A stretch of 64,000 nt of DNA from Macrostomum hystrix (taxonomy: Eukaryota > Platyhelminthes > Macrostomidae), in contig CATNEN010000005.1 in the NCBI GenBank assembly GCA_950097015.1, positions 2,595,501 to 2,659,500 of the forward strand. The letters run 5' to 3'. The notes beneath the pieces were generated by a model. That model saw only the letters and a list, made by a program, of their open reading frames with translations. It was not told the origin of the DNA and searched no databases. This document shows positions 46,201 through 55,554 of this stretch, piece by piece. Made by a program: the position numbers and the translations under genes. Numbering within the stretch: position 1 is the first letter of the stretch; every line of letters starts with the position of its first letter.

Positions 46201-49200
46201 TCTCATTGATTGAGAAAGCATGGATTGCTAATCTATTCTCATTGATTGAGTGAGCATGGATTGCTAATCTATTCTCATTGATTGAGAGAGCATGGATTGC
46301 TAATCTATTCTCATTGATTGAGAGAGCATGGATTGCTAATCTATTCTCATTAATTGAGTGAGCATGGATTGCTTATCTATTCTCATTGATTGAGTGAGCG
46401 TGGATTGCTAATCTATTCTCATTGATTGAGAGAGCATGGATTGCTAATCTATTCTCATTGATTGAGAAAGCATGGATTGCTAATCTATTCTCATTGATTG
46501 AGAAAGCATGGATTGCTAATCTATTCTCATTGATTGAGAAAGCATGGATTGCTAATCTATTCTCATTGATTGAGAGAGCATGGATTGCTAATCTATTCTC
46601 ATTGATTGAGAAAGCATGGATTGCTAATCTATTCTCATTGATTGAGAGAGCATGGATTGCTAATCTATTCTCATTAATTGAGTGAGCATGGATTGCTAAT
46701 CTATTCTCATTAATTGAGTGAGCATGGATTGCTAATCTATTCTCATTGATTGAGAGAGCATGGATTGCTAATCTATTCTCATTGATTGAGAAAGCATGGA
46801 TTGCTAATCTATTCTCATTGATTGAGTGAGCATGGATTGCTAATCTATTCTCATTGATTGAGTGAGCATGGATTGCTAATCTATTCTCATTGATTGAGAG
46901 AGCATGGATTGCTAATCTATTCTCATTGATTGAGAGAGCATGGATTGCTAATCTATTCTCATTGATTGAGAGAGCATGGATTGCTAATCTATTCTCATTA
47001 ATTGAGTGAGCATGGATTGCTAATCTATTCTCATTGATTGAGTGAGCATGGATTGCTAATCTATTCTTATTGATTGAGAGAGCATGGATTGCTAATCTAT
47101 TCTCATTGATTGAGAAAGCATGGATTGCTAATCTATTCTCATTGATTGAGAAAGCATGGATTGCTAATCTATTCTCATTGATTGAGTGAGCATGGATTGC
47201 TAATCTATTCTCATTGATTGAGAAAGCATGGATTGCTAATCTATTCTCATTGATTGAGTGAGCATGGATTGCTAATCTATTCTCATTGATTGAGAGAGCA
47301 TGGATTGTTAATCTATTCTCATTGATTGAGAGAGCATGGATTGTTAATCTATTCTCATTGATTGAGAGAGCATGGATTGCTAATCTATTCTCATTGATTG
47401 AGAAAGCATGGATTGCTAATCTATTCTCATTGATTGAGAGAGCATGGATTGCTAATCTATTCTCATTGATTGAGAGAGCATGGATTGCTAATCTATTCTC
47501 ATTGATTGAGAGAGCATGGATTGTTAATCTATTCTCATTGATTGAGAGAGCATGGATTGCTAATCTATTCTCATTGATTGAGAGAGCATGGATTGCTAAT
47601 CTATTCTCATTGATTGAGTGAGCATGGATTGCTAATCTATTCTCATTGATTCTCATTGATCTATAGACAATCTACGCTTGTTCGTTGGTATATCTATAGA
47701 CAGTCCACACTTATTGATCTATCGATAGTTTATCAAGTAAACAGGTATCTATGGATAGATAATCTAACCTGTCCTCGTCTTCCTCGGCAATCACAGAATA
47801 ATCCTGCAGGGATAATTTCGCCCTAGGCTCCAGGAAGATGTTGCTGGAATTGAACCGCCTGATGACAATAGATTTGGCATGCAGGTAACCCGCTGCCTGA
47901 GCCAGGTCTCGAATGATTGACAGGCGCTGACCGCTGCCAAGCTTCTCCTTGCGCACGTGAATTGTCTCGTACAGTGAGACGCCCTTTCTCAGACAAGTGA
48001 CAACAGCGAAGCTCGACGTAGAAGGGTCCATAGAAGCGCCCATGAATAGGAAAATGTTCTCGTGACGGATTAGACTCAGCTTAGCGATCTCCTCCCAGAA
48101 CCTGCTTCGCTCCTGCGAATCCAGGTTCTCGTAGGCGTGGATGGTCACCTCGCCGTGCCAGTGACCCCTGCAGCACGAATTTGGGATTTTTTATGGAACT
48201 ACTATATGTGTATAGGATTGGGATTTTGCTTAGGATTAGTGTTCTATGGGTACTCTAGATCTATGGGATATTTTAGGATTAGCCCTCTAAAGCTATGGGA
48301 TATTTTAGGATTAGCCCTCTTGATCCATGGGATATTTTAGAATTAGTCCTATAGATATTTAGGTTCTTTTTGTATTCGGGCTCGGGCTCTTTGATATTAG
48401 ACCACAAATTCTACTCTATGTCTGTGTTCACGAACGACTGTGGGAGACGGGATAAAAGGTAGCGACATTCAACGTCAGCTCAATGAGCGAACTCACTTGC
48501 AGACTCTTCGCCTCTTGCCGCGCAGAATGCACTCGCGATACTCGATGTCCTCGTGCGGTATGTTGAACTCGAACTCCTTCACCTCGAAACTGCTCGGGCA
48601 TCAAATGGGTGGGATTTCGGTAGAAAAAATGGCTCGACAGTTAATTAGTTCTTGGCATTTTTTATTTTGCTTCAGATTTTTCTTATTTGAGTTTTAAGTT
48701 TTGGGATTTAAGTTTTAAGTTTTGAGATTTGAGTTTTACGTTTTGGGATTTGAGTTTTAAGTTTTGGGATTTGAGTTTTAAGTTTTGGGATTTGAGTTTT
48801 AAGTTTTGGGATTTGAGTTTTAAGTTTTGGGATTTGAGTTTCAGTTTTGGGATTTGAGTTTTATGTTTTGGGATTTGAGTTTTAAGTTTTGGGATTTGAG
48901 TTTTAAGTTTTGGGATTTGAGTTTCAAGTTTTGGGATTTGAGTTTTAAGTTTTGGGATTTGAGTTTTAAGTTTTGGGATTTGAGTTTTAAGTTTTGGGAT
49001 TTGAGTTTTAAGTTTTGGGATTTGAGTTTTAAGTTTTGGGATTTGAGTTTTAAGTTTTAAGATTTGAGTTTTACGTTTTGGGATTTCAGTTTTAAGTTTT
49101 GGGATTTGAGTTTTAAGTTTTGGGATTTGAGTTTCAAGTTTTGGGATTTGAGTTTTAAGTTTTGGGATTTGAGTTTTAAGTTTTGGGATTTGAGTTTTAA

Positions 49201-52200
49201 GTTTTGGGATTTGAGTTTTAAGTTTTGGGATTTGAGTTTTAAGTTTTGGGATTTGAGTTTTAAGTTTTGGGATTTGAGTTTCTTTTTTGGGATTTAAGTT
49301 CCAGTTTTGGGATTCGAGTTTCTATTTTGCGATTTGATTTTTAAGTTCTGGTATTTTAGTTTCAGTTTTAAGGACTTGAGAGTCAGTTTTCTGGGATTAA
49401 ATATTTTTTGGGATTTCAGTTTCGGTTTAGGGATTTAGAATTTTAGTCGGTTCGGGAATAGAAGAAATGAAAGAAGTGTTTTCATTGAAACTGAGGGTGT
49501 GCCCGTAACTTCGATCTCTAGCCTATGAGCTCCCATATCTAGCCTTATCCCAATGGTCTCCAGGGCAGCTACTGTTAATGTGCATATCTCATACTTTTAT
49601 GAAGATTATGCCAGTTCGCTGTTGCTGTTTATTATTAGAAATATATGCTTCGACATGGGGCATTGTGTGACGTAAATGCACGTCCCACTGCTTAAGAACT
49701 GACTATCTCTCTGTCTGCCCGTTTCGCCCATAATTTTGTTATTTCTTAAACTTGTATAGAAGTTTTGTAAGCATATATTCAGTAATGCGCATTTACCCAA
49801 TAAGTTCTAATATTAACTGAGATCTTCCGATCAGAAATTTATGCCGAGATCAGAACGGAAAAGTTCATACTCTGATACCAGCGAATGAACTGTTCATAAG
49901 TTAACTAACTGCTACTGATCAAGTAATCTGGTTAAACAAGATTTGAAAATTGACTCAGCAAGTTGGATCTCCATTGTGACTAAATCATGGTGGTTGAAAA
50001 AAACTCAAGTGGGTGTTCGGAGTTAACAGTACAGGAAAATAAACTAAGGAAAAATGTACGAGCCTAGGAACAGCCAATGAGCAATTTGGAAAGAGGATAG
50101 GATATTGGGGAGAGGAGATGGGATATTGGGGAGAGGAGATGGGATATTGGGGAGAGGAGATGGGATATTGGGGAGAGGAGATGGAATATTGGGGAGAGGA
50201 GATGGGATATTGGGGAGAGGAGATGGGATATTGGGGAGAAGAGATGGGATATTGGGGAGAGGAGATGGGATATTGGGGAGAGGAGATGGGATATTGGGGA
50301 GAGGGGATGGGATATTGGGGAGAGGAGATGGGATATTGGGGAGAGGAGATGGGATATTGGGGAGAGGGGATGGGATATTGGGGAGAGGGGATAGGATATT
50401 TGGGAAAGGGGATAGGAAATTACGAAAAGGGTATGGGATATTGGGGAGAGGGATGAGGAATTTGGGAAATGGGAATTTAGCTCATAGAAAAAAATAATGA
50501 AATGGGATGGGAAGTTAGTGACAAATGGAAGACCAGTACAGACCGGATGGACTCCTTAGCATTCCGTCTCACTCTGTCCCATATCAAAATTCGCTTTGTT
50601 GAAAATTTCCGTCTATGATTTTTATTAAGGTTAAAGTGCTACGATTTTATTTAAATCCTTCTGGTGAGCCTCTCTTTGAAGAATTTTTACCAAAAGCACG
50701 TGACTGAACTCAGCCAATCATATTAAATGATGGGGTTAACATGGGGCTACTTTTAAAACATCTTGTCCGGTGGCACGTGACTGACCACAGCCAATCAGAT
50801 TAAATTATGGGGTTAACATGGGGCTATTTTTAGAATTTTTAGTCCGGTGGCACGCGACTGACCTCAGCCAATCATATTAAATGATGGTGTTAACATCTGG
50901 CTATTTTTACAACATGTTGTCCAGTAACCCTCAATTTGATCGATCCAAATGCAAAAAAGTCAATCACACACCTGCCACGACTGTTGCGCAAGACGCTGTC
51001 AATAACGTGAAAACAGTTGACACCGCTTAGTAGAAAGTCGTCCTCTTCTGAAAGCAGATTAAAAAGCTTATAAAAACTATATAGTGCTTGTTTGTAGAAC
51101 AATTGGAATCGTAGAATTGTAGAACAAGCCATCTCCTGTCGCTCAAGATCTCACAGCTTGCTCAGATCCAAGTCTTAAAATCTCATGCTTAGATCCAAGT
51201 CTCAAAATCTCATGCTCAGATCCAAGTCTCAAAATCTCATGCTCAGATCCAAGTCGTAAAATCTCATGCTTAGATCCAAGTCTTAAAATCGCATGCTTAG
51301 ATCCAAGTCTCAAAATCTCATGCTTAGATACAAGTCTCAAAATCTCATGCTTAGATCCAAGTCTCAAAATCTCATGCTTAGATTCAAGTCTCAAAATCTC
51401 ATGCTTAGATCCAAGTCTCAAAATCTCATGCTCAGATCAAAGTCTCAAAATCTCATGTCTAGATCCAAGTCTCTAAATCTCATGCTCAGATCCAAGTCTC
51501 AAAATCTCATGCTTAGATCCAAGTCTCAAAATCTCATGCTTAGATCCAAGTCTCAAAATCTCATTCTTAGATCCAAGTCTCAAAATCTCATTCTTAGATC
51601 CAAGTCTCAAAATCTCATGCTTAGATCCAAGTCTCAAAATCTCATTCTTAGATCCAAGTCTCAAAATCTCATGCTCAGATCAAAGTCTCAAAATCTCATG
51701 TCTAGATCCAAGTCTCTAAATCTCATGCTTAGATCCAAGTCTCAAAATCTCATGCTCAGATCCAAGTCTCAAAATCTCATGCTTAGATCCAAGTCTCAAA
51801 ATCTCATGTCTAGATCCAAGTCTCTAAATCTCATGCTCAGATCCAAGTCTCAAAATCTCATGCTTAGATCCAAGTCTCAAAATCTCATGCTTAGATCCAA
51901 GTCTCAAAATCTCATGCTTAGATCCAAGTCTCAAAATCTCATTCTTAGATCCAAGTCTCAAAATCTTATTCTTAGATCCAAGTCTCAAAATCTCATTCTT
52001 AGATCCAAGTCTCAAAATCTCATGCTTAGATCCAAGTCTCAAAATCTCATGCTTAGATCCAAGTCTCAAAATCTCATGCTCAGATCCAAGTCTCAAAATC
52101 TCATTCTTAGATCCAGGTCTTAAAATCTCATGCTCAGATCCAAGTCTTAAAATCTCATTCTTAGATCCAAGTCTCAAAATCTCATGCTCAGATCCAAGTC

Positions 52201-52732
52201 TCAAAATTTCATGCTCAGATCCAAGTCTCAAAATCTCATTCTTTCTGGCATCAGAGATTGCAAAAAGGAAGACTTCAAAAGCACGTCAAACTCAGGCGGC
52301 CGAGACACTCACCCAGAGCAAACAGTCTCTTGCCACTGGGTGGCCAGGTTGAGCACAGTAAATCTTTCTGTTGTCGGGCAGTTTGAGACTGCAGACTCTT
52401 GCTCTTAGCCGGCGGTTGAGTCAGCGTGCTTTGATGATCCAATGAGCTGCGCATCCTGCTCACCACCTGCCTGGGATTGTGCCGCTGCAGCAGGTCATAA
52501 TCTACCTGAACATCCCATTGCACTGTAGGCTGCTGCTGCAACTGGTGCTGCTGCCTTTGCTGCTGCTGCTGCTGCTGCTGCTGCAGGGAGTCTTCATCGT
52601 ATTGCTGATAGGTGCAGTACCTTTGGACATGTTGCTGCTGCTGCTGCTGACTAAGCTGATGGTTTGGTTGCTGCACCTGATAAGGCTGCTGTCGAGACTG
52701 CTGCTGCTGACAGAACGAATGCTGCGACTGTT

Positions 52733-52769
<37 letters not shown>

Positions 52770-54617
52770 ATATCCAAAATCAGACAGGCCGTCTTCGTTT
52801 CCGCCCCGGCAGCTGCTGCCAGAGACAAAGAAGTCGCCATTCGTTGACGCGGTGGAGACGGAGCAAGCAGACGAAGGGCTCAGGCTTGTGTAATAGTGCA
52901 GCAGGTAGTCGCTATCGATGCTGCTGTTCATGCTCATGACGTTGCGCGCGTGCATGAGATCCGAGCTGCTGCATTCCTGTGGAAATTGCGGACAGGCGAT
53001 GTTCAAATAGGAGGCGCTGTCTCCGCCGCCAAAGTCGGAGCCGCCTTCGAAAGCGTCGGTAGTTGACGAGGCGCCGTCGTTGTCGCCCGTGCCGCCGCCG
53101 CCGCCGTTGCCGCCACCAGATGCCGCTGCCACCGACGCTTTCGACTCCAGCAGCCATTTGGTAAAGAAGCCTTTAAGATTGGCCAGTATGTTCGGCGATC
53201 CGGACGACGACGAGGCGGCCGACGGAGCGGCGACGGCTGCCACAGCAGCCGCTTCCAGCGCCGATTTTCGCAGCTCCCGACGAAGTCGCGAAGCGGCCGA
53301 CGAGCCGCCGGACGATTTTCGACTCTTTCTCGACGAGGATGCTGTGGACGCGGACGATGATACCGACGATCGGACAGCGCCCACGCCCTGCGCCTCGGAT
53401 GCGGACGGGTAGAACGGCGTGGTTGCTACGGCGTTGCTATGCACGATGCAGTACTCAGACTCGTCGAACAGCTCGTGCTGCTGATAGTCTATGGCATTCT
53501 GCCGCACAGCTGGCTGATGCCGTCCGGAATGAGCGCGACTTCTTGGCCGCCGCTGCTGCTGCTGATGCTGCTGGGCTAGGGGCAGACTCGATGGAGGCGG
53601 CAGCGGTGGCGACGAGACAGCACGCGGTTTTCCAGCGAGAGCTCCGGAACTGTTGATTTTAACAACATCAATATCCTGACATCACACTGCAAAGTTCTGT
53701 CAGCACTATCCTGACATCACACTGCAAAGTTCTGTCAGCACTATCCTGACATCACACTAATAAGTTCTGTCAGCAACATCCTGACATCACACTGCAAAGT
53801 TCTGTCAGCACTATCCTGACATCACACTAATAAGTTCTGTCAGCAATATCCTGACATCACACTGCAAAGTTCTGTCAGCACTATCCTGACATCACACTGC
53901 AAAGTTCAATCAGCACTATCCTGACATCACACTAATAAGTTCTGTCAGCACTATCCTGACATCACACTGCAAAGTTCTGTCAGCAATATCCTGACATCAC
54001 ACTGCAAAGTTCCATCAGCAACATCCTGACATCACACTGCAAAGTTCTGTCAGCACTATCTTGACATCACACTAATAAGTTCTGTCAGCAATATCCTGAC
54101 ATCACACTGCAAAGTTCTGTCAACACTATCCTGACATCACACTAATAAGTTCTGTCAGCAATATCCTGACATCACACTAATAAGTTCTGTCAGCAATATC
54201 CTGACATCACACTGCAAAGTTCTGTCAACACTATCCTGACATCACACTGCAAAGTTCTGTCAACACTATCCTGACATCACACTGCAAAGTTCTGTCAGCA
54301 ATATCCTGACATCACGCTGCAAAGTTCTGTCAGCACTATCCTGACATCACACTAATAAGTTCTGTCAGCAATATCCTGACATCACACTAATAAGTTCTGT
54401 CAGCACTATCCTGACATCACACTGCAAAGTTCTGTCAGCACTATCCTGACATCACACTGCAAAGTTCAATCAGCAATATCCTGACATCACACTGCAAAGT
54501 TCTGTCAGCACTATCAATAAGTGACAAAGCTTTGCACCTAAAAGTAAATTTTACTCACCAACCAGACGACGCAGATTCCGTTAGCTTAGAACCATTGCCA
54601 AGTCCAATAGCTGACAT
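31208..54617 (-). CDS. KSR: KSR/Raf-family pseudokinase, probable kinase suppressor of Ras, 9 coding exons
   Basis: Coding exons in transcript order: 54617-54559, 53649-52313, 51047-50972, 48589-48497, 48167-47769, 33525-33394, 33302-33173, 31444-31364, 31288-31208; 795 residues with all phases consistent. The ATG has an in-frame TAA 13 codons upstream. Residues 21-465 are low-complexity: Ser/Ala, Gly and poly-Gln runs, longest about 314-325. The kinase-like domain follows (about 495-770): GHWHGEVTIH, RHENIFLFMGASMD, YLHAKSIV, PPEI, TDIFAF, CWNHDPLYRPEF. The nucleotide-binding Lys is His532, the HRD Asp is Arg626 (IRR), the Gly loop is lost (RGKRRR) and DFG reads DYS (Asp644 kept), so phosphotransfer is unlikely. 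KSR scaffolds Raf-MEK-ERK at the membrane. WHGEV and the long insert after PPE favour KSR; the tail LRHSSSEPENLHR is Raf-like. No cysteine-rich C1 domain is seen. Confidence 0.82.
31560..33060. repeat. 17-bp minisatellite plus 70-bp higher-order unit in KSR intron 7
   Basis: The basic unit is CAGTTCACAGAAATCCC, with ACATCCC and CATAGAC variants. Between 31795 and 32540 a 70-bp compound unit (containing GAACTAGTGTTCAGTGTCTA and GTGTTATCCCACTGGGATTC) recurs, at 31801, 31871 and on. Confidence 0.95.
33526..34699. other. KSR intron 5, unique part 5' of the nested gene
   Basis: Upstream flank of the nested sphingomyelin synthase-like gene, which should hold its promoter and any non-coding leader exon. 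It contains TCACGTGA at about 33556, a palindromic E-box. A 48-codon ATG frame at 33776-33922 is open but unremarkable. Confidence 0.4.
34700..35887 (+). CDS. SGMS: Sphingomyelin synthase-family enzyme, nested in a KSR intron on the opposite strand
   Basis: One uninterrupted frame of 395 residues (human SMS1 is 413). I start at the ATG at 34700 (A at -3). The frame is open further upstream to 34529 but has no ATG there. All four family signatures are present: PLPD (134-137); RRIFFMIGVLFAYR (179-192); CGDYIFSGHT (245-254); SHGHYTID (293-300). The expected catalytic triad is His253, His296 and Asp300, on the luminal face of a six-span membrane protein. The family moves phosphocholine from phosphatidylcholine (or phosphoethanolamine from phosphatidylethanolamine) to ceramide in the Golgi or plasma membrane. 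The N-terminal 95 residues are Ser/Thr-rich and show no SAM domain. Which headgroup is used, and the paralogue, cannot be told. It lacks introns in the coding part, unlike its neighbours, so retroposition is possible, but no poly(A) tract is seen. Confidence 0.9.
   Translation: MTANGAPASSTVPAATESSASMTALVSTEQHQNGCYKHNPDTVINFANGNCMSGKRACCQNGDDNRSTVISMPSACLHSFDASADESDDSLSSSQPVLSDFCRAFLSLLFMLGGMGLTAVSLIFVHERVPSSPPLPDVLLTRVTHVPWALDVCEYLLIVTIAATYSTAFLHRYRWIVLRRIFFMIGVLFAYRSVTIFVTALPSPSPTYYCEPKHNGGLGFDDIISRLLRLARGGGFSINGNHVYCGDYIFSGHTTILTLGYLVIQEYTSPRLTVLHWTSWVVSVTGVAFLVLSHGHYTIDILLGYWVTTRLWWMYHTAANFSGQRKHGYFRRACWWRAFLFFESGRRCQGPLPYEFDLPWPRIGASVAASVLYLARCWHSATELAVQVCRRIRQI
35888..36369. other. 3' flank of the nested gene
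   Basis: Unique sequence after the stop, merging into the 17-bp array. No clear AATAAA within the first 300 bp. Confidence 0.35.
36370..37480. repeat. 17-bp C-rich minisatellite (CTCACCCCGCCAAACCC) in KSR intron 5
   Basis: About 65 copies, with CTGCTAAAC, CCGACAAA and CCGTCAAA variants in a fixed order. A marker unit ACCCTTCACCCCGCC recurs at about 36538, 36741, 36995 and 37199, so blocks of about 12 and 15 units were duplicated. Confidence 0.95.
37481..38445. other. Unique part of KSR intron 5
   Basis: AT-rich intronic DNA. An AG/GT-bounded 60-nt segment on the minus strand (37784-37843) is a possible cryptic exon that I do not include in the CDS. Confidence 0.4.
38452..38850 (-). mobile_element. 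Degenerate retroelement-like fragment, possibly Penelope-like
   Basis: A minus-strand frame contains a segment (HGISLAGN...VEILWAYK...SLLFRHPKDTNEFLNNR) with the spacing of the C-terminal region after a GIY-YIG domain in Penelope-like elements. Adjoining plus-strand sequence has TATAAATAC and CCTGAAGAAGAG, motifs often found near the ends of such elements. No reverse transcriptase or intact GIY-YIG domain is visible. This is inference from faint similarity. Confidence 0.25.
39175..39390. repeat. 27-bp minisatellite (GGATTTCCTAAGGATTCCCC...)
   Basis: Seven to eight copies of a 27-bp unit, GGATTTCCTAAGGATTCCCC plus TTTCATG, with a TTTGATTTTCGAAGGACTCC variant. It lies in KSR intron 5. The rest to 40050 is unique AT-rich sequence without a gene. 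Confidence 0.85.
40050..47660. repeat. Giant 36-bp minisatellite (7.6 kb, ~210 units) in KSR intron 5
   Basis: The unit is GAGCATGGATTGCTAATCTA plus TTCTCATTGATTGAGA. Almost all variation is at three sites: G/A in (G/A)ATTGAG, A/T in GAG(A/T), and G/A before AGC. Minus-strand units all lack stops, giving a 2019-codon frame (39946-46005) and a second of over 400 codons, repeating SINENRLAIHA(L/F/H). A 37-bp variant unit (AAAGCAGGGATTGCATAATC) occurs at the array start (about 40055) and again at about 45962, where it breaks the frame. Blocks of unit types recur: 40445-40708, 41849-42112 and 44261-44524 share one order. I regard the frame as a by-product of the period. Confidence 0.97.
48200..48350. 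repeat. Short tandem repeat, ~39-bp unit, in KSR intron 4
   Basis: Three to four diverged copies around CTATGGGATATTTTAGGATT and AGCCCTCT. Confidence 0.75.
48690..49290. repeat. 21-bp minisatellite (TTTAAGTTTTGGGATTTGAGT) in KSR intron 3
   Basis: About 28 copies. The period is divisible by three, so plus-strand frames repeat FWDLSFK. The flank 49291-50094 is unique with no gene seen. Confidence 0.95.
50095..50460. repeat. 21-bp G-rich minisatellite (GATGGGATATTGGGGAGAGGA) in KSR intron 3
   Basis: About 16 copies with GAGGGGAT variants. Runs of GGGG and GGG on the plus strand recur every 21 bp. Confidence 0.95.
50690..50935. repeat. ~78-bp repeat, three copies, each with an E-box and a CCAAT box
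   Basis: Each copy runs GGCACGTGACTGA...CAGCCAATCA...GGGGTTAACATGGGGCTA...TTTTTA. CACGTG or its variant CACGCG and CCAAT are spaced alike in each. The array ends about 40 bp from KSR exon 3 (50972). Regulatory activity is only a possibility. Confidence 0.7.
51155..52245. repeat. 27-bp minisatellite (ATGCTTAGATCCAAGTCTCA + AAATCTC) in KSR intron 2
   Basis: About 40 copies with GCTCAG, TTCTTAG and GTCTAG variants. The period is divisible by three and both strands stay open for long stretches, so repeat-encoded frames of over 200 codons appear. They are intronic. Confidence 0.95.
52548..52775 (-). repeat. CAG/CTG trinucleotide tracts in KSR exon 2
   Basis: Pure CTG runs (plus strand) at about 52557-52582 and 52737-52770, encoding the poly-Gln tracts. 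Shorter CTG clusters lie between them. They fall within the low-complexity N-terminal half of the pseudokinase. Confidence 0.85.
53660..54520. repeat. 35-bp minisatellite in KSR intron 1
   Basis: About 24 copies of CAGCACTATCCTGACATCAC plus ACTGCAAAGTTCTGT. A CTAATAAGTTCTGT form alternates irregularly with CTGCAAAGTTC. The array fills almost the whole 909-bp intron. Confidence 0.95.
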
Positions 54618-55554
54618 TCCTTTCAATCGCTGCTTAACAAATGTTATTAAAGCTTATAGTGACGCACAATGCCCAACTTATACTAGCGGTGATTGAGAAA
54701 TGTCACGAATCGGTGTCAAAAATACAGCGATCGATTTACTGATTCCAACTGACTCAAACTAGAAGCCGTGTGCCAAATCAGTGCAAACGGCTTAGCCAAA
54801 TTTGGGTCCCGATAGAAAATGCCGAAGTGAAAGTGATTCGATAATCTATATATCGGACATGTCTAAAATAACTTTTGCGTCAAATGGATATCGAGTGTAG
54901 GGGAAGAATACACTATGGCTAACACCGACTTTTCCTCAATACTTGATACAATATCGAAGCCAATCTCCCTATAGTAGAGACCAGAAGCGATTTTTTAGCT
55001 TTTAAGTGTACATTCTCTGTGAAAATGTGGCCCTTGAACACTTCTCATTGCCTACTGGGGAGTCCTTGCTTATATACTAATACAGACTTACAAGTCTGTT
55101 TGCGAAAGCAGAAAAAAAAGAAAAGAGACGAAATATACTATTGAGAATTATTGGGAACGAGAATAAAAAAATCGATATTTGAAAGCAATCTATTTTTAAC
55201 ACTGCCGAGAACAGCTAGAGCATATAGCCAAACGGGCCTAAATCTAAAATTAGCAGCCTCATAAAATTGTTCGAGACCATTTAGACTGCCCTGCTTTGGC
55301 AGCATGCGTGCCTGTGTTTGCGCTGGGAGGAAAATAAAGTCTCCGGACCGTTTTTGCCTAATGCTCTTTCAGGGCTTCTAGGCTTGGTATTTAGCTGTCA
55401 ACTTTACTGAGTACTTCACTAAAGCTGCCATTCATAACCTGCACTCTGTTTGCTTTTCTGCTAAGCTCATTTGCACTACTCTCACTTCCCTTACTTCTAC
55501 TGTGGACTATTATTATGGCACACAAGCATGCTTCATCGATCCAACTACTGCCAC
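54618..55554. other. KSR upstream region
   Basis: Unique AT-rich sequence 5' of the KSR ATG that should hold its leader and promoter. No clear core promoter element. No other gene seen. Confidence 0.4.

Noticed and set aside
40050-47660. CRISPR-like array
   Set aside because: Units are directly abutting with no unique spacers, and this is a eukaryotic intron.
51293-52123. 276-codon plus-strand frame
   Set aside because: 27-bp repeat in KSR intron 2; the opposite strand is open too.
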